Shown here in pieces: positions 60,414 through 64,000 of a DNA stretch of 64,000 nt. Position numbers and translations under genes: made by a program. Each line of letters starts with the position of its first letter. Position 1 is the stretch's first letter. Under the pieces are notes generated by a model. That model was given only the letters and a program-made list of their open reading frames with translations. It was not told the DNA's origin and did not search any database. This DNA is from Pseudomonas bananamidigenes (GTDB lineage: Bacteria; Pseudomonadota; Gammaproteobacteria; Pseudomonadales; Pseudomonadaceae). The stretch covers positions 84,543 through 148,542 of the forward strand of contig NZ_LRUN01000014.1 in NCBI RefSeq assembly GCF_001679645.1, written 5' to 3'.

Positions 60414-62696
60414 TTAAAGCGACGAGTATTTCTTGCGCAGACGCTGACGAATCAGTTCCGCGAGGGTGTTCATGATGAAAGTGAACAGCAGCAGTACCAG
60501 CGCCGAGAGGAACAGCACGCGGTAGTGGCTGCCGCCGACTTCCGACTCCGGCATTTCCACCGCGACGTTGGCCGCCAGGGTGCGCAGGCCTTCGAACAGG
60601 TTCATCTCCATGACCGGGGTGTTGCCGGTGGCCATCAGCACGATCATGGTCTCGCCGACTGCACGGCCCATGCCGATCATCAGTGCCGAGAAGATGCCCG
60701 GGCTGGCGGTCAGGATCACTACACGAGTCATGGTCTGCCACGGTGTGGCGCCGAGGGCCAGCGAGCCCAGAGTCAGGCCGCGCGGCACACTGAACACGGC
60801 GTCTTCGGCAATCGAGTAGATGTTCGGGATGACCGCGAAGCCCATGGCCAGACCGACCACCAGAGCGTTGCGCTGGTCGTAGGTGATGCCCAGGTCGTGG
60901 GAGATCCACAGGCGCATGTCACCGCCGAAGAACCAGTTTTCCATGTACGGGCTCATGTACAGCGACAGCCAGCCCACGAACAGGATCACCGGAATCAGCA
61001 GCGCACTTTCCCAGCCATCCGGGATGCGCAGGCGAACCGACTCAGGCAGACGGCTGAAGACGAAACCGGCGACCAGAATGCCGATCGGCAGCAGCATCAG
61101 CAGACTGAAAATGCCCGGCAGATGCCCTTCCACATACGGCGCCAGGAACAGGCCCGCGAAGAAGCCGAGGATCACCGTCGGCATCGCTTCCATCAGCTCG
61201 ATCACCGGCTTGACCTTGCGGCGCATGCCCGGGGCCATGAAGTACGCGGTGTAGATCGCCGCGGCAACGGCCAGCGGCGCCGCCAGCAGCATCGCGTAGA
61301 ACGCGGCTTTCAGGGTGCCGAAGGTCAGTGGCGACAGGCTCAGTTTCGGTTCGAAATCGGTGTTGGCCGCGGTCGATTGCCAGACGTATTTAGGCTCGTC
61401 GTAGTTCTCGTACCAGACCTTGCTCCACAGCGCGCTCCACGACACTTCCGGGTGCGGGTTGTCGAGCAGCAACGGCTGCAACTTGCCGCCCGCCTCGACG
61501 ATCACACGGTTGGCGCGCGGCGACAGACCGAACAGGCCCTGGCCTTCGACAACCTGATCGACCAGCAAGGTGCGGTGCGCGGTGCTGTGGAACACGCCGA
61601 GCTTGCCGCCGGCATCCAGGGCAACGAAGCCTTTGCGGCGCTCTTCGGCAGCGATTTCAACGATAGGCGTCTTGCCCATCTGGAAGGTGCGGATCTGCTT
61701 CAGACGCAGCTCGCCATCGGTGTCACGGGCCATGAACCACTGGGCCAGGCCACCGGTGGAGTCGCCGACGATCAGCGAGATGCCGCCCACCAACTGGGTG
61801 GATGCAGTGACTTGCGCGTCAGCGTTTTCCAGCAGCTTGTAGCGACCGTTGAGACTCTTGTCGCGCAGGCTGAACACGTCGGCCTGGGCACGACCGTTGA
61901 CCACATACAGCCATTGCTGGCGCGGGTCGACGAAGATGTTCTTCACCGGCTCGGTCATCTGCGGCAGATCAATGCGCTTCTGCTCGTTGGTGACTTCGCC
62001 GGTCATCATGTTTTCTTCGCTGGTCAGCGACAGCACATGCAATTGCGAACCGGTGGAGCCGGCCAGCAGCAGGGTCGAATCGGTGGCATTGAGGCTGACG
62101 TGCTCCAGCGCACCGCCGTTCTCGTTGAGCGCAATCGGCGCCTCGCCGTACGGGAACTCGAGTGCCGGGGTGATGGTTTTCTTGCCTTGCGGGTAGCTGA
62201 CTTTATAGGTGTGACGGAACACCAGTGCCTGGCCGTTGGACAGGCCCACCGCCACCAGCGGATGGCCCGGCTGGTCTTCGCCGATGGAGGTCACACTGGC
62301 ACCTGCCGGCAACGGCAGATCGACGCGCTTCAATTCAGCGCCACTGTCGACATCGAAGAACAGCGCCTGGCCCTTGTCGGAAACGCGCATGGCCACCTGA
62401 TTCTGCTCTTCGAGCGAAATCATCAGTGGCTTGCCGGCGTCCTGCATCCAGGCCGGGGTGAGTGCGTCTCTGGCCGTCAGTTCGGCACCCTTGAACAGCG
62501 GCGCGACGACGTAGGCGAGAAAGAAGAAGATCAGGGTGATGGCTGCCAGCACCGCCAGACCGCCGACGAGGACGTACCAGCGGGTGAAGCGATCCTTGAG
62601 CGCGCGAATGCGGCGCTTGCGTTGCAACTCAGGCGTATTGAAATCAATGCGCTTGGGAGGGTTCGTAGTCATTTTGGAATTGGCCAGATCATTCAT
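60414..62696 (-). CDS. pstC: phosphate ABC transporter permease PstC, long form
   Basis: 760 residues from the ATG at 62696; a GTG lies at 62702 and an ATG at 62672. An N-terminal helix (WYVLVGGLAVLAAITLIFFFLAYVVAPLF) anchors a ~400-residue periplasmic domain with WD-like beta repeats. The C-terminal permease region (AFYAMLLAAPLAVAAAIYTAYFM; LTLGSLALGATPWQTMTRVV with EAA loop) pairs with PstA. Much longer than the E. coli protein (319). The PhoB box at 62719-62736 puts the -10 next to the start codon, so the exact start is uncertain. Confidence 0.93.
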   Translation of the reverse strand: MNDLANSKMTTNPPKRIDFNTPELQRKRRIRALKDRFTRWYVLVGGLAVLAAITLIFFFLAYVVAPLFKGAELTARDALTPAWMQDAGKPLMISLEEQNQVAMRVSDKGQALFFDVDSGAELKRVDLPLPAGASVTSIGEDQPGHPLVAVGLSNGQALVFRHTYKVSYPQGKKTITPALEFPYGEAPIALNENGGALEHVSLNATDSTLLLAGSTGSQLHVLSLTSEENMMTGEVTNEQKRIDLPQMTEPVKNIFVDPRQQWLYVVNGRAQADVFSLRDKSLNGRYKLLENADAQVTASTQLVGGISLIVGDSTGGLAQWFMARDTDGELRLKQIRTFQMGKTPIVEIAAEERRKGFVALDAGGKLGVFHSTAHRTLLVDQVVEGQGLFGLSPRANRVIVEAGGKLQPLLLDNPHPEVSWSALWSKVWYENYDEPKYVWQSTAANTDFEPKLSLSPLTFGTLKAAFYAMLLAAPLAVAAAIYTAYFMAPGMRRKVKPVIELMEAMPTVILGFFAGLFLAPYVEGHLPGIFSLLMLLPIGILVAGFVFSRLPESVRLRIPDGWESALLIPVILFVGWLSLYMSPYMENWFFGGDMRLWISHDLGITYDQRNALVVGLAMGFAVIPNIYSIAEDAVFSVPRGLTLGSLALGATPWQTMTRVVILTASPGIFSALMIGMGRAVGETMIVLMATGNTPVMEMNLFEGLRTLAANVAVEMPESEVGGSHYRVLFLSALVLLLFTFIMNTLAELIRQRLRKKYSSL

Positions 62697-62702
62697 GCGC
62701 AC

Positions 62703-62736
62703 ACCCTAGCGATCCTGTATGACAGAAAGATGACAA
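62703..62736 (-). promoter_or_regulatory. PhoB box and -10 of pstC
   Basis: Read on the minus strand: TTGTCAT-CTTT-CTGTCAT (62736-62719), 13 of 14 consensus bases, then 10 bp and TAGGGT (62708-62703). The hexamer ends directly before the GTG at 62702, so transcription would begin at about the ATG at 62696 or later. Confidence 0.8.
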
Positions 62737-62800
62737 TGCAGTGACGCACCAAATCCGCCGCCAGCAGGGCACTGGCAGTGGATAAAAGAATTCGCGGAGC

Positions 62801-62865
62801 GTGGGGGCCGGGCCGCTTGCGGGTCGGGCCCCACACGGGAGTCAGGCGGGGTTCACCCCTGACTC
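62801..62865 (-). other. two hairpins between pstS and pstC
   Basis: GAGTCAGG...CCTGACTC (62839-62865, 8-bp stem) lies just after the pstS stop. A second, imperfect GC-rich one is built on GTGGGG...CCCCAC (62801-62834). No T run follows. Together they would lower read-through from the abundant pstS mRNA into pstC, or protect its 3' end. Confidence 0.5.
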
Positions 62866-62871
62866 AGTTTG

Positions 62872-63873
62872 TTACTTTTTTGCGACTTCAGCGCCGCCTT
62901 CCTGCAGGCCCAGGTCAGCCAGTGCTTTTGCAGCAACCTTGGCCGGCAGTGGGATGTAGCCGTCTTTCACTACTACTTCCTGACCCTGTTTCGACAGGAC
63001 CAGTTTCACGAACTCGGCTTCCAGCGGGGCCAGAGGCTTGTTCGGGGCCTTGTTCACGTACACGTACAGGAAGCGGGACAGTGGGTACTTGCCGTTCAGG
63101 GCGTTTTCTTCGGTGTCTTCGATGAAATCGGTGCTGCCTTTCTTCGACAGAGCGACGGTTTTCACGCTGGCGGTCTTGTAACCGATACCCGAGTAACCGA
63201 TGCCGTTCAGCGAGGAGCTGATCGACTGCACGACCGAAGCCGAGCCTGGTTGTTCGTTGACGTTAGGCTTGTAGTCGCCTTTGCACAGGGCTTCTTCCTT
63301 GAAGTAGCCGTAGGTGCCGGATACCGAGTTGCGACCGAACAGTTGCACCGGCTTGTTGGCCAGGTCGCCGGTCACGCCCAGGTCGCCCCAGGTTTTCACG
63401 TCGGCCTTGGCGCCGCACAGACGGGTGGACGAGAAGATCGCGTCAACCTGTTCCATGGTCAGGTGCTGGATCGGGTTGTCCTTGTGTACGAACACCGCCA
63501 GGGCGTCCACGGCAACCGGGATGGCGGTTGGCTTGTAGCCGTATTTCTGCTCGAAGGCTGCCAGTTCGGTGTCCTTCATCTTGCGGCTCATCGGGCCCAG
63601 GTTGGAGGTGCCTTCGGTCAGCGCAGGTGGCGCGGTGGCGGAGCCAGCGGCCTGAATCTGGATGTTTACGTTCGGGTATTCTTTTTTATAGTTCTCGGCC
63701 CACAAGGTCATGAGGTTGGCCAGGGTATCGGAGCCGACGCTGGACAGGTTGCCCGACACACCGGTGGTCTTGGTGTAGCTCGGGATCGACGGGTCAACAG
63801 CGGCGAACGCGTTGGCGGTCGCAACGCCAGCAGCGACAAAAGTCATTGCCGCCATCAAACGCTTCAGTTTCAT
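62872..63873 (-). CDS. pstS: phosphate-binding periplasmic protein PstS
   Basis: 333 residues. A signal peptide ([23 protein letters not shown]) is followed by the phosphate-binding fold. Ligand-contact segments include '[12 protein letters not shown]', '[25 protein letters not shown]', and '[24 protein letters not shown]'. It delivers phosphate to PstCAB and is strongly induced in phosphate starvation; a PhoB box lies upstream. It belongs to the DING-like/PstS group common in Pseudomonas. Confidence 0.96.
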   Translation of the reverse strand: MKLKRLMAAMTFVAAGVATANAFAAVDPSIPSYTKTTGVSGNLSSVGSDTLANLMTLWAENYKKEYPNVNIQIQAAGSATAPPALTEGTSNLGPMSRKMKDTELAAFEQKYGYKPTAIPVAVDALAVFVHKDNPIQHLTMEQVDAIFSSTRLCGAKADVKTWGDLGVTGDLANKPVQLFGRNSVSGTYGYFKEEALCKGDYKPNVNEQPGSASVVQSISSSLNGIGYSGIGYKTASVKTVALSKKGSTDFIEDTEENALNGKYPLSRFLYVYVNKAPNKPLAPLEAEFVKLVLSKQGQEVVVKDGYIPLPAKVAAKALADLGLQEGGAEVAKK

Positions 63874-63935
63874 GCCTTACTCCTAGCAGATAGGGGGTGT
63901 TAAGTCGGGGCCAAGTATCAGCAGGCCGTGTGAAC

Positions 63936-63969
63936 ACTCTATGGCTGAAATATGACAATTGGATGAAAG
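63936..63969 (-). promoter_or_regulatory. PhoB box and -10 of pstS
   Basis: On the minus strand: CTTTCAT-CCAA-TTGTCAT (63969-63952), 12 of 14 consensus bases, then exactly 10 bp and TAGAGT (63941-63936). A further ATGACAG half site (plus-strand sense, 63992-63998) suggests a second PhoB box crossing the window end. Confidence 0.82.
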
Positions 63970-64000
63970 GCCAGCATTGAGGTTTTACCGAATGACAGAT

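Noticed and set aside
58761..62744. A 1,327-codon open frame antisense to pstA/pstC, and similar very long antisense frames over tssM, vgrG and recG.
   Set aside because: They are by-products of high GC3 in the real genes. Their translations are rich in Arg, His, Gln and Gly, with no recognisable domain, and they run across gene borders.
1..64000. CRISPR arrays, tRNA or rRNA genes, insertion sequences or prophage integrases.
   Set aside because: None seen on either strand; the repeats present are short palindromes typical of Pseudomonas intergenic DNA.

Overview
The window is chromosomal DNA from a Pseudomonas of the fluorescens/putida lineage. The evidence is high GC, strong GC3 coding bias, REP-like 'CTGTGGGAGCGAGCTTGC' hairpins between genes, and conserved gene order: ridA, then exbB-exbD-tonB-oxyR-recG, then hupB-rubB-rubredoxin-ubiC-ubiA-phoBR, and then phoU-pstBAC-pstS. 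In P. aeruginosa the recG/HDOD and hupB/rub/ubi/phoB parts of this neighbourhood lie close together. Here about 38 kb of accessory DNA separates them.

Layout. 1-8.9 kb is housekeeping: the ridA tail, a lipoprotein, an epimerase, the TonB energising system, oxyR, recG and an aminoacyl-tRNA deacylase/HDOD fusion. 9.0-11.2 kb is small accessory material: an antitoxin/Fic AMPylase pair, an SCP2-like protein, intergenic palindromes, and a DUF6124-type gene behind a possible structured leader. 11.2-17.4 kb is a more AT-rich toxin/immunity island. 17.4-41.9 kb is a complete H2-like type VI secretion (T6SS) operon on the minus strand: tssA-B-C-E, [PAAR-effector-immunity cassette], tssF-G-H(clpV), sfa2, small lipoprotein, fha, tssJ-K-L-M, stp1, stk1, vgrG. 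It runs without a clear break into a Sel1-repeat protein, a giant peptidoglycan hydrolase and a periplasmic protein. 42.7-47.1 kb, on the plus strand and divergent from tssA, holds a second VgrG fused to a DUF2235 (Tle1-type) phospholipase, a DUF2931-like immunity candidate and a small secreted protein. 47.1-64 kb returns to core genome: HU, rubredoxin reductase, rubredoxin, ubiquinone synthesis, and the Pho regulon with its regulators and transporter.

How it works together. The T6SS core forms the membrane complex (TssJLM), baseplate (TssEFGK with TssA), sheath (TssBC), ClpV recycler and VgrG/PAAR tip. Stp1/Stk1/Fha suggest phosphorylation control and Sfa2 suggests sigma-54-linked control. 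No hcp gene is present, so tube protein must come from elsewhere in the genome, as in P. aeruginosa H2-T6SS. Three separate cargo modules hang on the machine: (i) vgrG, Sel1 protein, a roughly 1,018-residue protein with NlpC/P60-like, M23-like, EF-hand and GH19-like modules, and two groups of periplasmic candidates including an LprI-type lysozyme inhibitor; (ii) a PAAR/effector/membrane-immunity cassette set between tssE and tssF; (iii) the VgrG-phospholipase fusion with its immunity candidate.

The most striking candidates for undescribed biology are the multi-domain peptidoglycan hydrolase with its unusual protection set, and the PAAR cassette inside the structural operon. The Pho section has three PhoB boxes (phoB, pstC, pstS), each placed exactly 10 bp before a -10-like hexamer. 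For pstC this would put transcription initiation almost on the start codon. All family assignments are by eye; no database search was run.
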